64,000 bases of DNA, from assembly GCA_029260825.1 (NCBI GenBank), contig JAJDCM010000322.1, positions 26,157-90,156 on the forward strand, written 5' to 3'. Every line of letters begins with the position of its first letter. Positions within the stretch are counted from its first letter, which is position 1. The notes below the pieces were generated by a model, which made no database searches, was not told the DNA's origin, and worked only from the letters and a program-made list of their open reading frames with translations. The stretch is from Planctomycetota bacterium (GTDB lineage: Bacteria; Planctomycetota; JACOTG01; JAJDCM01). Positions 8,976 to 19,733 of the stretch are shown here, piece by piece. The position numbers and the translations under genes were made by a program.

Positions 8976-11900
8976 CCCTTCAGCCCGGCCAAATCGTCCG
9001 CGTCCGCTCGCGCAGGTATCTCGTCGAGGGGGTGATTCCTCCTCCCGAACCGGTCGATAGTCCGCTGGTCCGGCTTTCGTGCGTGGAGGATGACGCCCTT
9101 GGCGAGTCCCTCGAAGTCCTGTGGGACAAAGAGATAGATTCCCAGGCCCTGGACGGGGCGAATTGGCAGGCCATCGCCAACCGGGGTTTCGACGAGCCAC
9201 GCCTGTTTTCGGCTTACCTGAATACCCTCCGGTGGAACTGCGTGACCTCCACAAACGCCCGCCTCTTCCAAGCCCCTTACCGGGCCGGGATCGAGGTGAA
9301 GGCGTTCCAGCTTGAGCCCCTGCGCAAGGCGTTGCTCATGCCCCGAGTCAACCTCTTCATCGCTGACTCCGTTGGGCTCGGGAAGACTATAGAGGCCGGG
9401 CTGATCCTGCGGGAGATGCTCATGCGCCAGAAGGTGCGGCGCACCGTCATCTGCTGTCCTCCATCGGTCGTCCGGCAGTGGAAGGACGAGATGGAGCAGC
9501 GGTTCGGCCTGACTTTCGTGATCTACGATCGAGACTACGTAACTGCCAGGCGCCAGGAGCGGGGCTACGGCATCAACCCCTGGACGACCCACAACCGCTT
9601 CATCATCTCCCAGGCACTCATCCGAAACGAGGTCTACGCCGGTCCCCTACGGAACTGGCTCGAGGAGTTCCCAAGTGGCTCGATGTTCATCCTGGACGAG
9701 GCCCACAATGCGGCGCCCGCCAGCGGCACCAAGTACGCCATAGACTCCAAGCTGACCCGTGCCATCCGCGACCTCACCCCCCGCTTCGAGCACAAGCTCT
9801 TCCTCTCGGCGACTCCCCACAACGGCCACTCCAACAGCTTCTCAGCTCTCCTGGAAATGCTCGATCCGCAGAAGTTTTGCCGCGGCGTCCCCGTGCACCA
9901 CGCCTCCCGCGACGCGGTGATGATCCGCCGGCTCAAGCACGACCTCCGTGAGATCGGCGAGGAGTTTCCCGACCGGAAGGTTGTCCGGATCGACATCGAC
10001 GGGCTGTCCGAGGACGCCCCCGAGCTGGTCCTCTCGCATTTGCTCCAGCAGTATCGGCGGGCCCGGGAGGCCCGGCTCAAGGAAGCAACCCGCTCCCAGC
10101 GGGCTTCGGCGATGCTTGTGGTCATCTCGCTGCAAAAGCGGCTGCTCTCCTCCATCGAAGCCTTCGCCCGCACCCTGGACGTCCACGGAAAGGCTATGAA
10201 GCGGCAGGCGGACGCGCCGCTGCCGCCGGAGATGCTCCCTGAGACGCTGTCGTTGCTCCTCGCCCCGCCCGGGTCCGACGACGAGCGTGCGGCGTTGGCT
10301 GAAGATGAGGTCGCCGCCGAAGAGGACCTTCAGATGAAGGTGGCCACAGCCGCTTCCGCCGGCCCGGCTCACTCCCTGGGGGCCGAGCTTGAGCTCTTGG
10401 ACGAGATGTCCCGCATCGCCAACCAGGCTCGTTACGATCCTGACAGCCGGATCCGGCACCTCATCGCATGGGTGAAAGAGAACCTGTGCCCCGAGCTTGG
10501 AACCGCGAGGGCCAGATGGAATGACCGACGCGTCCTCATTTTCACCGAGTACACGGACACCAAACGGTACCTCGTGCAGAGCCTGCAGGCGGCCATCGCG
10601 GGGTCTGACCGGGACAGCGACCGGATCATGACCTTCCACGGAGGCATCGGCGAGGAGCGCCGCGAGGACATCAAGGCCGCCTTTAACGCCGATCCGGCGC
10701 GACACCCGCTGCGGATCCTGGTGGCGACGGATGCCGCCCGGGAGGGGATCAACCTCCAGAACCACTGCGCCGACCTGTTCCACCTCGACATCCCGTGGAA
10801 CCCGAGTCGGATGGAGCAACGTAACGGCCGAATCGACCGCAAGCTCCAGCGATCGCCGGAGGTCCGCTGCCACTACTTCGTGGTCAACCAACGGGCCGAA
10901 GACCGTGTGCTTGACGTTTTGGTAAGAAAATCCGAGGTCATCCACGAGGAACTGGGCAGCCTCGCCCCTGTGGTCGCCAGACGGGTGGACAGAATGTTGT
11001 CGGAGGGCATCCACCACGAGAAGGTAGAGGATCTCTTCAGCACGTTGGACCGGATCGACGGCGAGGTCCAAGCCAGCTCGGCGGGGAAGGTCGTGCTGGA
11101 GGACCTCGAAGAGGCCCGGGAGCGCAAGGCGAAGCTCACCACCCAGGTAGAGCGTCTGGAACAGATGCTCAAGGTCTCCCGCGACTGGATCGGGCTGGAC
11201 GACCGCCACTTCCGCGACGCTCTGTCGGCCTCGCTGGAGATTCTCGGTGCCGAGTCCCTTCAGCCCTTGAACGACGCCGCAGCTGCTCAGGACCCATCAA
11301 CGGCCCAGTGGGTCATCCCCCATTTGCACGAGCGGATGGGTGCCGACCACACCTGGGTGCACACACTCGATGCCTTGCGAGCTCCCATCAAGAAGGGCCA
11401 GAAGCCGTGGGAATGGCGGAAGGAAGCCCCCATCCGCCCGGTGGTATTCCGAGACCCGGGAACGCTCGACCGCAAGGCGGTTCACCTCCACCTGGAGCAT
11501 CGAGTGGTGCAGCGCCTGCTCGGACGTTTTCTCGCCCAGGGGTTCCTCCATGACGAGCTGACCCGAGCCTGCGTGCTGCGCACCGACGACCCCTTACCCC
11601 GGGTAGTGGCCCTCGGCCGCCTGTCGCTCTACGGGGATGGAGCAACCCGGCTCCACGACGAGATCCTGGCGGTCGCCGCCGAGTGGCAGGACCCCGCCAA
11701 TCGAGGACGAGGCAAGCTAAGGCCCCTCGGTGAGGGAATCAAGAACGAGGTCCTCAAGCTACTCGACAATGCACTCGCGCAGCCCCGCCTGCGGGAGGTG
11801 CCCGATGCCATCCGGAGGCGTCTTCAGGCCCACGCTGCCCAGGATGTCGGCGAGCTCCATCCACACCTCGAGCGCCGGGCCGAGGCGCTCTCAAACCAGG

Positions 11901-12208
11901 CGAAGCGGGCGCTGGAGTCTCGCGGTGAGCAAGAGGCTCGAGAGATGAAGAAGATTCTCGAAGGCCAGAGGGACCGGATCGAGAGGCAGCACAAGAAGGC
12001 GGCTGGAGATAGCCTCCAGCTTACCCTGGGTTTCTCCCAGGACGAGGAGCGGCAGTTCGCCGCAAACCGGAAGCACTGGGCCAGCCGTCTGAGTGATTTG
12101 GAGAACGAGATCATCGGCGAGCCTGCTCGAATCCGCGCTGGGTACGAAGTGCAGGCTCACCGCGTGGAGCCAGTGGGGCTGGTCTACCTTTGGCCGGTGT
12201 CTGGATGA
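8972..12208 (+). CDS. drmD: DISARM SNF2-like helicase DrmD
   Basis: NLFIADSVGLGKTIEAGLILREML, FILDEAHNAAP, LFLSATPHNGHSNSF, LVATDAAREGINLQNHCADLFHLDIPWNPSRMEQRNGRIDR; first gene of a DISARM gene order. Confidence 0.88.
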   Translation: MTLQPGQIVRVRSRRYLVEGVIPPPEPVDSPLVRLSCVEDDALGESLEVLWDKEIDSQALDGANWQAIANRGFDEPRLFSAYLNTLRWNCVTSTNARLFQAPYRAGIEVKAFQLEPLRKALLMPRVNLFIADSVGLGKTIEAGLILREMLMRQKVRRTVICCPPSVVRQWKDEMEQRFGLTFVIYDRDYVTARRQERGYGINPWTTHNRFIISQALIRNEVYAGPLRNWLEEFPSGSMFILDEAHNAAPASGTKYAIDSKLTRAIRDLTPRFEHKLFLSATPHNGHSNSFSALLEMLDPQKFCRGVPVHHASRDAVMIRRLKHDLREIGEEFPDRKVVRIDIDGLSEDAPELVLSHLLQQYRRAREARLKEATRSQRASAMLVVISLQKRLLSSIEAFARTLDVHGKAMKRQADAPLPPEMLPETLSLLLAPPGSDDERAALAEDEVAAEEDLQMKVATAASAGPAHSLGAELELLDEMSRIANQARYDPDSRIRHLIAWVKENLCPELGTARARWNDRRVLIFTEYTDTKRYLVQSLQAAIAGSDRDSDRIMTFHGGIGEERREDIKAAFNADPARHPLRILVATDAAREGINLQNHCADLFHLDIPWNPSRMEQRNGRIDRKLQRSPEVRCHYFVVNQRAEDRVLDVLVRKSEVIHEELGSLAPVVARRVDRMLSEGIHHEKVEDLFSTLDRIDGEVQASSAGKVVLEDLEEARERKAKLTTQVERLEQMLKVSRDWIGLDDRHFRDALSASLEILGAESLQPLNDAAAAQDPSTAQWVIPHLHERMGADHTWVHTLDALRAPIKKGQKPWEWRKEAPIRPVVFRDPGTLDRKAVHLHLEHRVVQRLLGRFLAQGFLHDELTRACVLRTDDPLPRVVALGRLSLYGDGATRLHDEILAVAAEWQDPANRGRGKLRPLGEGIKNEVLKLLDNALAQPRLREVPDAIRRRLQAHAAQDVGELHPHLERRAEALSNQAKRALESRGEQEAREMKKILEGQRDRIERQHKKAAGDSLQLTLGFSQDEERQFAANRKHWASRLSDLENEIIGEPARIRAGYEVQAHRVEPVGLVYLWPVSG

Positions 12209-12218
12209 GGGGGGTGTG

Positions 12219-15200
12219 ATGGCAAAGATCGATCCCGAGCTGCGTGTTCATAAGGACTGGCTGGGCCTGCTTCAGCCGGTGGGCCTCGTGGTCTCTCCGC
12301 CTGCTCTGGTCAAGGCCCAGGCGGTGCCGAGCGAGAACGTGGCCGAGCTCCAGCAGCAGCTCGTTTCGGTAGTGGAGATCCCGCCCGAGTCGCCCTTGGG
12401 CAGCGACGACGAGCCCTCTATCTGCGACCTTCCGGCCTTCCTGCGGACCGTGCTCGGTTGGTCCGCCGACGATATCGCCGGCGAACCGGGCGGCCCGCCC
12501 ATGCCCGACCGACTCGAGCTGGTGCTGCCCGACTATGACGAGACTGTGCGCCCCACCCATGCCGTGGTGGACAGCATGGGCGACGGAGAGCCACTGATGC
12601 TCGTCCAGGTGCTTTCCCCGGGCACCCCGCTCGATGAGGTGCGCGACGATGTCGCTCGCATCGGTTGGTCGGCGCCCCCCCAGGCCAAGCTCGAGCGCCT
12701 GATGCGCGAGGTGAAAGTACCGGCGGGCCTGCTCTGCAACGGCAACGCCCTCCGCTTAGTCTACGCACCCAGCGGCGAATCCTCAGGGCACCTGACTTTC
12801 CCCGTCGCCGCCATGTGCGAGGTGAGCGGGCGGCCCATCCTTGCCGCCCTTCACATGCTGCTCTCGGAGCACCGGGTCTTCTCCGCCGCGAACGGCCGTC
12901 GGCTGCTCGACGTGCTCTCCGAGAGCCGAAAGTACCAGGCCGAGGTTTCCAACGCCCTCTCCGATCAGGTCCTGGGCGCGCTGTGGGAGCTCCTGCGAGG
13001 TTTCCAAGCCTCCGACACCGAGGATGGCCCACACATCTTCGATCAGACCGCCCGGGAAGATCCCGAGCACGTATACGGCGGACAGCTCACGCTGCTCATG
13101 CGCCTCATCTTCGTGCTCTACGCTGAGGACGAGGGACTGATGCCCGAGGGCGACGTCTATGCCAACAATTACTCGGTCTCGGGCCTCTACGACCGCTTGC
13201 GCTCGGACGCCGGCTGCTACCCCGACACGATGGACCAGAGGTATGGGGCATACGCCTGGCTGCTTTCGCTTTTCCGCCTGATCTTCGACGGTGGCGGACA
13301 TGGTGGGCTACGGTTACCGACCCGTCATGGTCAGCTCTTCAATCCCGACGAGTTTCCCTTCCTCGAAGGGCGGCCGCGTGGCGTTGGCCGGGTGATGAAC
13401 GAGAAGTTCGAGGCTCCGCGGGTTTCGGACGGCTGCATCTACCGGGTGATCGAAGCCCTGCTGATCCTCGACGGCGAACGTCTCTCTTACCGGGCGCTGG
13501 ATGTGGAGCAAGTGGGCTCGGTCTACGAGGCGATGATGGGCTACGAGGTCGAGCGAGCTTTCGGATGCTGCATCGCCGTACGGCCTAAGCACGTGGTCGT
13601 TGACGTAAACGCATTGCTCGAGGTTGATGGAACCAAGCGCAAGAAACGGCTCAAAGACAAGGCGGACAGCGATCTCACGGGGGCTTCCGCCGCGGCCCTT
13701 AAGGCGGCGACCACGGTCGATGACGTGGTTGCGGCCCTAGGGCGACGGGTCTCGCCCCGCTCCCTGGACGCAGCCGGCACGCCACGGTTGATGACCCCGG
13801 GTGCCCTCTATCTCCAGCCCGGAGAGGAGCGCCGGCGTACCGGCTCCCATTACACCCCACGGGAGCTGACCGAGCCTATCGTGTGTACCACCCTCCGGCC
13901 GGTGTTGGAGGCCCTGGGCGAGCGGCCCACGCCCGAGCAGATCCTTGACCTCAAGGTCTGCGACCCGGCCATGGGCTCCGGCGCCTTCCTGGTGGAGACT
14001 TGCCGACAGCTCGCCGAGCGCCTGGTGACCGCGTGGGAGGTCCACGATGTCACGCCCAAGATCGACGCTGACGAGGAGCCCATCCTCCACGCCCGGCGGC
14101 TGGTGGCCCAGCGGTGCCTCTACGGCGTCGACAAGAACCCCTTCGCCGTGAATCTCGCGAAGCTCTCCATCTGGCTGGTGACCCTGGCCAAGAACCACGC
14201 GTTCACCTTCATCGACCACGCGCTCAAGCACGGCGACTCCCTGGTGGGGCTCACCAAGAAGCAGATCGCAGCCTTCCACTGGAAGACGGACACCGGCCCG
14301 GCCATGGACCTCTTCGAACTCAAGCTGAGGCAGGACATCGAGGAGGCCTTGGGCTGGCGGGACGCCCTTCAAGGGCTCGACGAGGGGGACTACAACCAGA
14401 AGAAGGAGGCGTGGTGGGAGGCCGAGAACGCACTCTCCGACGTCCGGCTCATCGGTGACCTGGCGGTGGCGGCCTTCTTCGGGGCCGACAAGGACAAGGC
14501 CCGCGAAGAGCTACGCGGTCAGTACCTCAGCAAGGTGGAGGCGTGGCGGGCGAACGAGGCCATCCGGCACGACCTGGAGGGCATCGTCGAGGAGCTGCGG
14601 GGCGGCGAGAAGCAGGTGCCGCCGATGCACTGGGAGATCGAGTTCCCCGAGGTGTTCGGGCGGGAGAATCCGGGCTTCGATGCGATGGTGGGGAATCCGC
14701 CTTTTCTGGGTGGTAGACGGATATCAACGGTTCATGGGTCGAGCTATCTTCGTTTGCTCTTAACTATCCATCCTGGGGCCGAGAACCTATGTGATTTGGT
14801 CGCACACTTTCTGAGGCGTGCCTATGGGCTCTTACGGGAACGAGGCACCGTGGGGATGGTCGCGACAAACAGCGTAGCGCAGGGGGATACTCGCACAGGC
14901 GGTCTATCACACATTTGCGCCAGACAAACCGGAACAATTTTTGCGGCAAGACGCCGGTATAAATGGCCAAATGTCTCAGTGGTTGTCAGTGTCGTTCATG
15001 TCATTAAGGGCGCCTTCCATGGGCCCCGCTATCTGGATGACACGGTAGTTCCAGCAATCACCGCGTTCCTATTCCACAAGGGGGGCCATGTTGACCCGGC
15101 CCGGTTTGCTGGACGCAACGCACTCTTCTCCTCAGGAAGTCAAATCTATGGTCAAGGATTCCTCTTCGCGGACAATGACAAAAAAGCCAACTCTCTTGCA

Positions 15201-16226
15201 TGCAGGCGCAGGTTACTTTCCGAGTACCCACGAGAAGCTTCACGGGTACATCCATACATGGGTGGAAGCGAGCTCAACACAAGCCCAACTCAAGCTCCTC
15301 ACCGATGTGTAATCTACCTGAGTGATGTTTCTACAGAAGATGAACTCGATAAGTACCCCGGCCTTGCGCAAATCGTACGCGAGAAGGTGAAACCGGAACG
15401 AGATCGCCTACCGCCTGGTGGCAGCAATACACCATTGAAGCGTCGTTGGTGGGCGTATCAAGCCCACCGACCTGAATTGTATGCGGCGATGGAGAAGCTT
15501 GATCGCGTACTCGTTTGCTCAAAGGTGGCTCCATATTTCACTTTCGCCCTGTTGCCGACAGACATAGTGTTCTCCCAGAAGCTAAATGTTTTCTTACTCA
15601 ACAGCAGGAATGACTTTGCGATACTTCAGTCGCGACCGCACATAGTTTGGGCACGTTTCTTCAGTAGCACTTCAATGGAGTTGCCCAACTATGTTCCCTC
15701 TGATTGTTTCGAGACTTTCCCCTTCCCTGAGAACTGGCAGACCGACCCCACCCTCGAAGCCGCGAGCAAGATCTACTACGAGTTTCGCGCCGACCTGATG
15801 GTCCGAAACGACGAGGGACTCACCAAGACCTACAACCGTTTCCACGACCCGGACAACCACGACACGGACATCGTGAAACTCCGCGAACTGCACGCCGACA
15901 TGGACCGGGCGGTGCTGGACGCCTACGACTGGAACGACATCTCCACCGACTGCGAGTTCCTCCTCGACTACGAGATCGACGAGGAGACCTGGGGCACCAA
16001 GAAGAAACCATATCGCTACCGATGGCCTGACGCAGTCCATGACGAGGTCCTGGCTCGCCTGCTTGACTTGAACCAGGAGCGGTACCAGGAAGAAGTCGCC
16101 GCCGGGCTGCATGCCGAGATCGGCAAGAAGAATTCAGCAACGAAGAAGACCAAATCCAAGGCCGCACCCGCGTCCGACGGCACCCTGCCACTTTTCGCCG
16201 AAATGAATCGGTCTGAGGACGGGTGA
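12219..16226 (+). CDS. drmMI: DISARM class 1 adenine-specific DNA methyltransferase DrmMI
   Basis: RRRTGSHYTPRELTEPIV...LKVCDPAMGSGAFLVETCRQLAERLV...NPFAVNLAKLSIWLVTLAKNHAFTFIDHALKHGDSLVG...FDAMVGNPPFLGG (N6-MTase motifs). Confidence 0.88.
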   Translation: MAKIDPELRVHKDWLGLLQPVGLVVSPPALVKAQAVPSENVAELQQQLVSVVEIPPESPLGSDDEPSICDLPAFLRTVLGWSADDIAGEPGGPPMPDRLELVLPDYDETVRPTHAVVDSMGDGEPLMLVQVLSPGTPLDEVRDDVARIGWSAPPQAKLERLMREVKVPAGLLCNGNALRLVYAPSGESSGHLTFPVAAMCEVSGRPILAALHMLLSEHRVFSAANGRRLLDVLSESRKYQAEVSNALSDQVLGALWELLRGFQASDTEDGPHIFDQTAREDPEHVYGGQLTLLMRLIFVLYAEDEGLMPEGDVYANNYSVSGLYDRLRSDAGCYPDTMDQRYGAYAWLLSLFRLIFDGGGHGGLRLPTRHGQLFNPDEFPFLEGRPRGVGRVMNEKFEAPRVSDGCIYRVIEALLILDGERLSYRALDVEQVGSVYEAMMGYEVERAFGCCIAVRPKHVVVDVNALLEVDGTKRKKRLKDKADSDLTGASAAALKAATTVDDVVAALGRRVSPRSLDAAGTPRLMTPGALYLQPGEERRRTGSHYTPRELTEPIVCTTLRPVLEALGERPTPEQILDLKVCDPAMGSGAFLVETCRQLAERLVTAWEVHDVTPKIDADEEPILHARRLVAQRCLYGVDKNPFAVNLAKLSIWLVTLAKNHAFTFIDHALKHGDSLVGLTKKQIAAFHWKTDTGPAMDLFELKLRQDIEEALGWRDALQGLDEGDYNQKKEAWWEAENALSDVRLIGDLAVAAFFGADKDKAREELRGQYLSKVEAWRANEAIRHDLEGIVEELRGGEKQVPPMHWEIEFPEVFGRENPGFDAMVGNPPFLGGRRISTVHGSSYLRLLLTIHPGAENLCDLVAHFLRRAYGLLRERGTVGMVATNSVAQGDTRTGGLSHICARQTGTIFAARRRYKWPNVSVVVSVVHVIKGAFHGPRYLDDTVVPAITAFLFHKGGHVDPARFAGRNALFSSGSQIYGQGFLFADNDKKANSLACRRRLLSEYPREASRVHPYMGGSELNTSPTQAPHRCVIYLSDVSTEDELDKYPGLAQIVREKVKPERDRLPPGGSNTPLKRRWWAYQAHRPELYAAMEKLDRVLVCSKVAPYFTFALLPTDIVFSQKLNVFLLNSRNDFAILQSRPHIVWARFFSSTSMELPNYVPSDCFETFPFPENWQTDPTLEAASKIYYEFRADLMVRNDEGLTKTYNRFHDPDNHDTDIVKLRELHADMDRAVLDAYDWNDISTDCEFLLDYEIDEETWGTKKKPYRYRWPDAVHDEVLARLLDLNQERYQEEVAAGLHAEIGKKNSATKKTKSKAAPASDGTLPLFAEMNRSEDG

Positions 16227-16244
16227 TGTGCAGGAGGTGATGCC

Positions 16245-19200
16245 ATGAACGACGTTGCTGCAGTCCGCAGCCGCATTCTCGACGCCCTGCAGCTTGACCT
16301 CGTAGGCCCCCGCCATGGCGAGCCGGGTCACGAGGCCTACGCCGAGGAGATCCTGCCCGTCGCCCCGTCCAAGTGGTATTTGGCGGGCTTTCTCGTGCCC
16401 TACGAGGCGCCCGCCGAGCAGCGGTCCGACGACGACGGCGACGATTCCCTGGACCAAGTAGAACGGCCGGTGGATGGCGACGACGACAACGCCCCCGAGT
16501 CCACCTCGGCCCGCAAAGCATTCTTCCCCTCGTCCATGGGTCTCTCGGTGCTGGTGCCCCGCGATACCGATCGGCTCCAGGTGCGAATCTCCTGGGCCGA
16601 CTACGCCCCAGTGGTCGACGACGGTGATGAGAAGGGCGACGGCGATTCCGTCGGTGAGCCGGTTACGGAAGAGCTCGCCGTCGAGCAGATCGAGGGCGAG
16701 GACAGCGAGGCCGGGGGTGACCCGGAGCGCCGCAAACGCCCCCGAGGTTGGCGACGACTTCTCCGCGAAGCGGAAGTCGAGCTCACGCTCCGGGAGGGGG
16801 AGCCCGTGCCGACCGAGGTCCCAAGGGGCGAGGGGCTCCGGGTCGTGGTGTCTGTCCGTCGGGTGGATGACACCGAGCTGGTCCCGACCGGCACCCGCTC
16901 GGCCTCAGTCTTCCTCGTCAACCACCGGCGGCCATCGCCGGACATGACTCGGGACGCGGCCTATGTGTTCCAGGCCGAGCTGTCGCTAATCGCAATCCAG
17001 CCCTTTGTCCCCCGGCCCAACTTACGCGGGCACCAGAGCGACGACTGGGACGAGAAGGTGGCCGACCTTCAGTACGCCGACGCCGTAGAGTATGCCGTGG
17101 GCCACAACATCTCGGCGGTGGCGCTGACCGGCGAAGGCGGCTGCCGGGAGGTGCGAACCACCTGGATGCCCACCGCGGACGTGGAAAAGGTCGTTCCGGC
17201 GCAGCTTGACGAGGTGGAGCTGGGCATCGAGGCTTTGGCGGGTGCCGAGTCGGCCGAGGCCGTCCGCGCCATGGTGGGTCCGATGGTCGAGAGCTACGGG
17301 GAGTGGATCGAGGGCCAGCTTCACCAGCTCCCGGGAGACCCGAAGCGAGCCCAGGTGGGCCGGGATCTCATGGCCCGAGCGGGGCGGGCCCGGGACCGCA
17401 TCCAGACTGGGCTTGACGCCTTGGACCAACCCCATGTACTCGAGGCGTTCCGGATTGCTAACAAGGCTATCGCCACGGCGATCCGCCAGCGGGACTGCCA
17501 CGGCACGCCCGAGGCGAACCCCGCCGACATGGGTACGCCCGTCTGGTATCCATTCCAGCTCGCCTTCCTCCTGACGAATATCGTGGGTGTTGTCGACGGG
17601 GAGCACCCGGACCGAAAGGTGGTGGACCTGCTCTTCTTCCCCACCGGCGGCGGCAAGACCGAGGCGTACCTGGGCCTGGCGGCCTTCACCATGGTGCTGC
17701 GCCGCCTTCGGGACCCGTCCATCCAGTCGGCGGGCCTTTCGGTGATCATGCGCTACACCCTGCGCCTCTTGACTCTCGACCAACTCGGTCGCGCGGCGAC
17801 CCTCATCTGTGCTCTTGAGCTCGAGCGGCAGGACGACGTCCCCAAGCTAGGCGCATGGCCCTTCGAGATCGGCCTGTGGGTGGGCCAAACGGCGACGCCG
17901 AACGTGATGGGCAAGAAGGGTGATAAGAACCGCTACTCAGCTCGGGCGCGGACCGTCGCCTTCCTCAATGACGACCGCCGCAAGCCCTCACCAATCCCGC
18001 TGGAGAACTGCCCCTGGTGCGGGACCAAGTTCCAGAAGGATAGCTTCACCCTGCTCCCCGACGCCAACGAGCCGACGGATTTGCGGGTGATGTGTGTTAA
18101 CCGTCGGTGTGCATTCCACGTGCGCCGGCAGGAGCGCGGCTTGCCCATCCTCGCTGTGGACGATCCCATTTACCGGCGACTCCCTACCTTCATCATCGCT
18201 ACCGTCGATAAATTCGCGAACTTGCCATGGGTGGGCGAGACCGCCGGGCTTTTCGGCCGGGTGGAGCGGTACGATTCGGATGGCTTCTATGGTCCGACCC
18301 GGGCCGGTGTGGGGCGGGCCCTGGAGCAGCCATTGCCGCCGCCCGACCTCATCATCCAGGACGAGTTGCACCTGATTTCCGGGCCGCTCGGCACCTTGGT
18401 CGGGCTTTACGAGACGGCCATTGACGCCCTGTGCACTAATCCCGTGGGCGGCGAGGGCGTGCGGCCAAAGATCGTTGCCTCCACGGCGACGGTGCGCCGG
18501 GCGGAGCGGCAGATCCGCGGCCTGTTCGGCCGGGCCAATGTGGATATCTTTCCGCCACCGGGTCCGGACCGTCGGGACTCTTTCTTCGCGAAGACCGTGA
18601 GCTCGTCAGAGCGCAATCCACGCACCTACGTGGGCATTGCCGCACAGGGCCGGAACCTGAAAGTGGTGCTTTTACGGACTTACCTCGCGCTGCTTTCAGC
18701 GGGACAGAAGGTCTGGCAGGAATCCGGCGGGGTCCGAAACTCCGACAACCCGGCTGACCCCTATATGACGTTGCTCGGCTATTTCAACTCGCTCCGGGAG
18801 TTGGGCGGTAGCCGCCGCATCGTCGAGGACGAAGTGCGCTCTCGGCTCGGGGACTATGGCCTTCGCCGTCGTCGCAAGGACATGGAGCAGTTACTCTTCG
18901 CCAACCGCAAGAATTTCGCGGAGCCTCGGGAGCTCACTAGCCGGGTAAGCACGAACGAGGTTGCCGACACGAAGCGGCGACTCGCACTCGCCTTCCAGGA
19001 TAAGGAGCGCGTGGACGTGGCACTGGCCACCAACATGATCTCCGTGGGCCTCGACATCACGCGCCTGGGGCTCATGGTGGTTTTGGGCCAGCCCAAGACA
19101 GCCGCGGAGTATATCCAGGCCACTAGCCGAGTGGGCCGTGACGACAAGCGGCCGGGGTTGGTGGTGACCCTGCTCAACGTTCACCGCCCCCGGGACCGGT

Positions 19201-19733
19201 CCCACTACGAGCGGTTCGAAGCCTGGCACGAGAGCTTCTACCGGGCCATCGAGGCCACCAGCGTCACCCCGTTCTCGCCTCGGGCGATCGATCGTGGAAT
19301 CGCAGGGATCACGGTTGCGCTTGCTCGTCTGGGGCACCCAGGGCTCACTGCCCCGCGCCATGCGGCGGCCATAACCCGGCACCGCAACGAACTGGACTTC
19401 GTGCTTGACTCAATCTCAAGGCGGGCGGAGGGCCACGACGGAGGGCTAACGGGCGAGGAGCAGGAGGAATTGCGTCAGAAACTCCGGGGGCGGGTCCAGG
19501 ACCTGCTCGACACTTGGGCGAGCATCGCAAGTCGCAAGGGCGAGCTACAATACCAGCGAGAAGTAGGGGTGGCGCCGCCCCTACTCTTCGACCCGCTGGA
19601 CCCCGATTTGGAACGGCAGCCCAGGGAAGCACGCAAGTTCACGGCGCACCGCAGTCTGCGGGACGTGGAGCCCACGGTTAACCTGTGGCTGTGCAACCCC
19701 GACGGCTTCGAGATCGAGGGGGAGCGGCTATGA
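16245..19733 (+). CDS. drmA: DISARM helicase DrmA
   Basis: LLFFPTGGGKTEAYLGLAAF Walker A, LIIQDELHLISGPLGTLVGLYE, TNMISVGLDITRLGLMVVLGQPKTAAEYIQATSRVGR; internal CPWCGTKF zinc motif; precedes a drmB-like gene. Confidence 0.9.
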   Translation: MNDVAAVRSRILDALQLDLVGPRHGEPGHEAYAEEILPVAPSKWYLAGFLVPYEAPAEQRSDDDGDDSLDQVERPVDGDDDNAPESTSARKAFFPSSMGLSVLVPRDTDRLQVRISWADYAPVVDDGDEKGDGDSVGEPVTEELAVEQIEGEDSEAGGDPERRKRPRGWRRLLREAEVELTLREGEPVPTEVPRGEGLRVVVSVRRVDDTELVPTGTRSASVFLVNHRRPSPDMTRDAAYVFQAELSLIAIQPFVPRPNLRGHQSDDWDEKVADLQYADAVEYAVGHNISAVALTGEGGCREVRTTWMPTADVEKVVPAQLDEVELGIEALAGAESAEAVRAMVGPMVESYGEWIEGQLHQLPGDPKRAQVGRDLMARAGRARDRIQTGLDALDQPHVLEAFRIANKAIATAIRQRDCHGTPEANPADMGTPVWYPFQLAFLLTNIVGVVDGEHPDRKVVDLLFFPTGGGKTEAYLGLAAFTMVLRRLRDPSIQSAGLSVIMRYTLRLLTLDQLGRAATLICALELERQDDVPKLGAWPFEIGLWVGQTATPNVMGKKGDKNRYSARARTVAFLNDDRRKPSPIPLENCPWCGTKFQKDSFTLLPDANEPTDLRVMCVNRRCAFHVRRQERGLPILAVDDPIYRRLPTFIIATVDKFANLPWVGETAGLFGRVERYDSDGFYGPTRAGVGRALEQPLPPPDLIIQDELHLISGPLGTLVGLYETAIDALCTNPVGGEGVRPKIVASTATVRRAERQIRGLFGRANVDIFPPPGPDRRDSFFAKTVSSSERNPRTYVGIAAQGRNLKVVLLRTYLALLSAGQKVWQESGGVRNSDNPADPYMTLLGYFNSLRELGGSRRIVEDEVRSRLGDYGLRRRRKDMEQLLFANRKNFAEPRELTSRVSTNEVADTKRRLALAFQDKERVDVALATNMISVGLDITRLGLMVVLGQPKTAAEYIQATSRVGRDDKRPGLVVTLLNVHRPRDRSHYERFEAWHESFYRAIEATSVTPFSPRAIDRGIAGITVALARLGHPGLTAPRHAAAITRHRNELDFVLDSISRRAEGHDGGLTGEEQEELRQKLRGRVQDLLDTWASIASRKGELQYQREVGVAPPLLFDPLDPDLERQPREARKFTAHRSLRDVEPTVNLWLCNPDGFEIEGERL

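Noticed and set aside
9842-11209. 455-aa minus-strand ORF inside drmD, and similar long antisense ORFs across 12-21 kb
   Set aside because: GC-rich antisense shadows of DISARM genes with well-supported motifs; no family signal.
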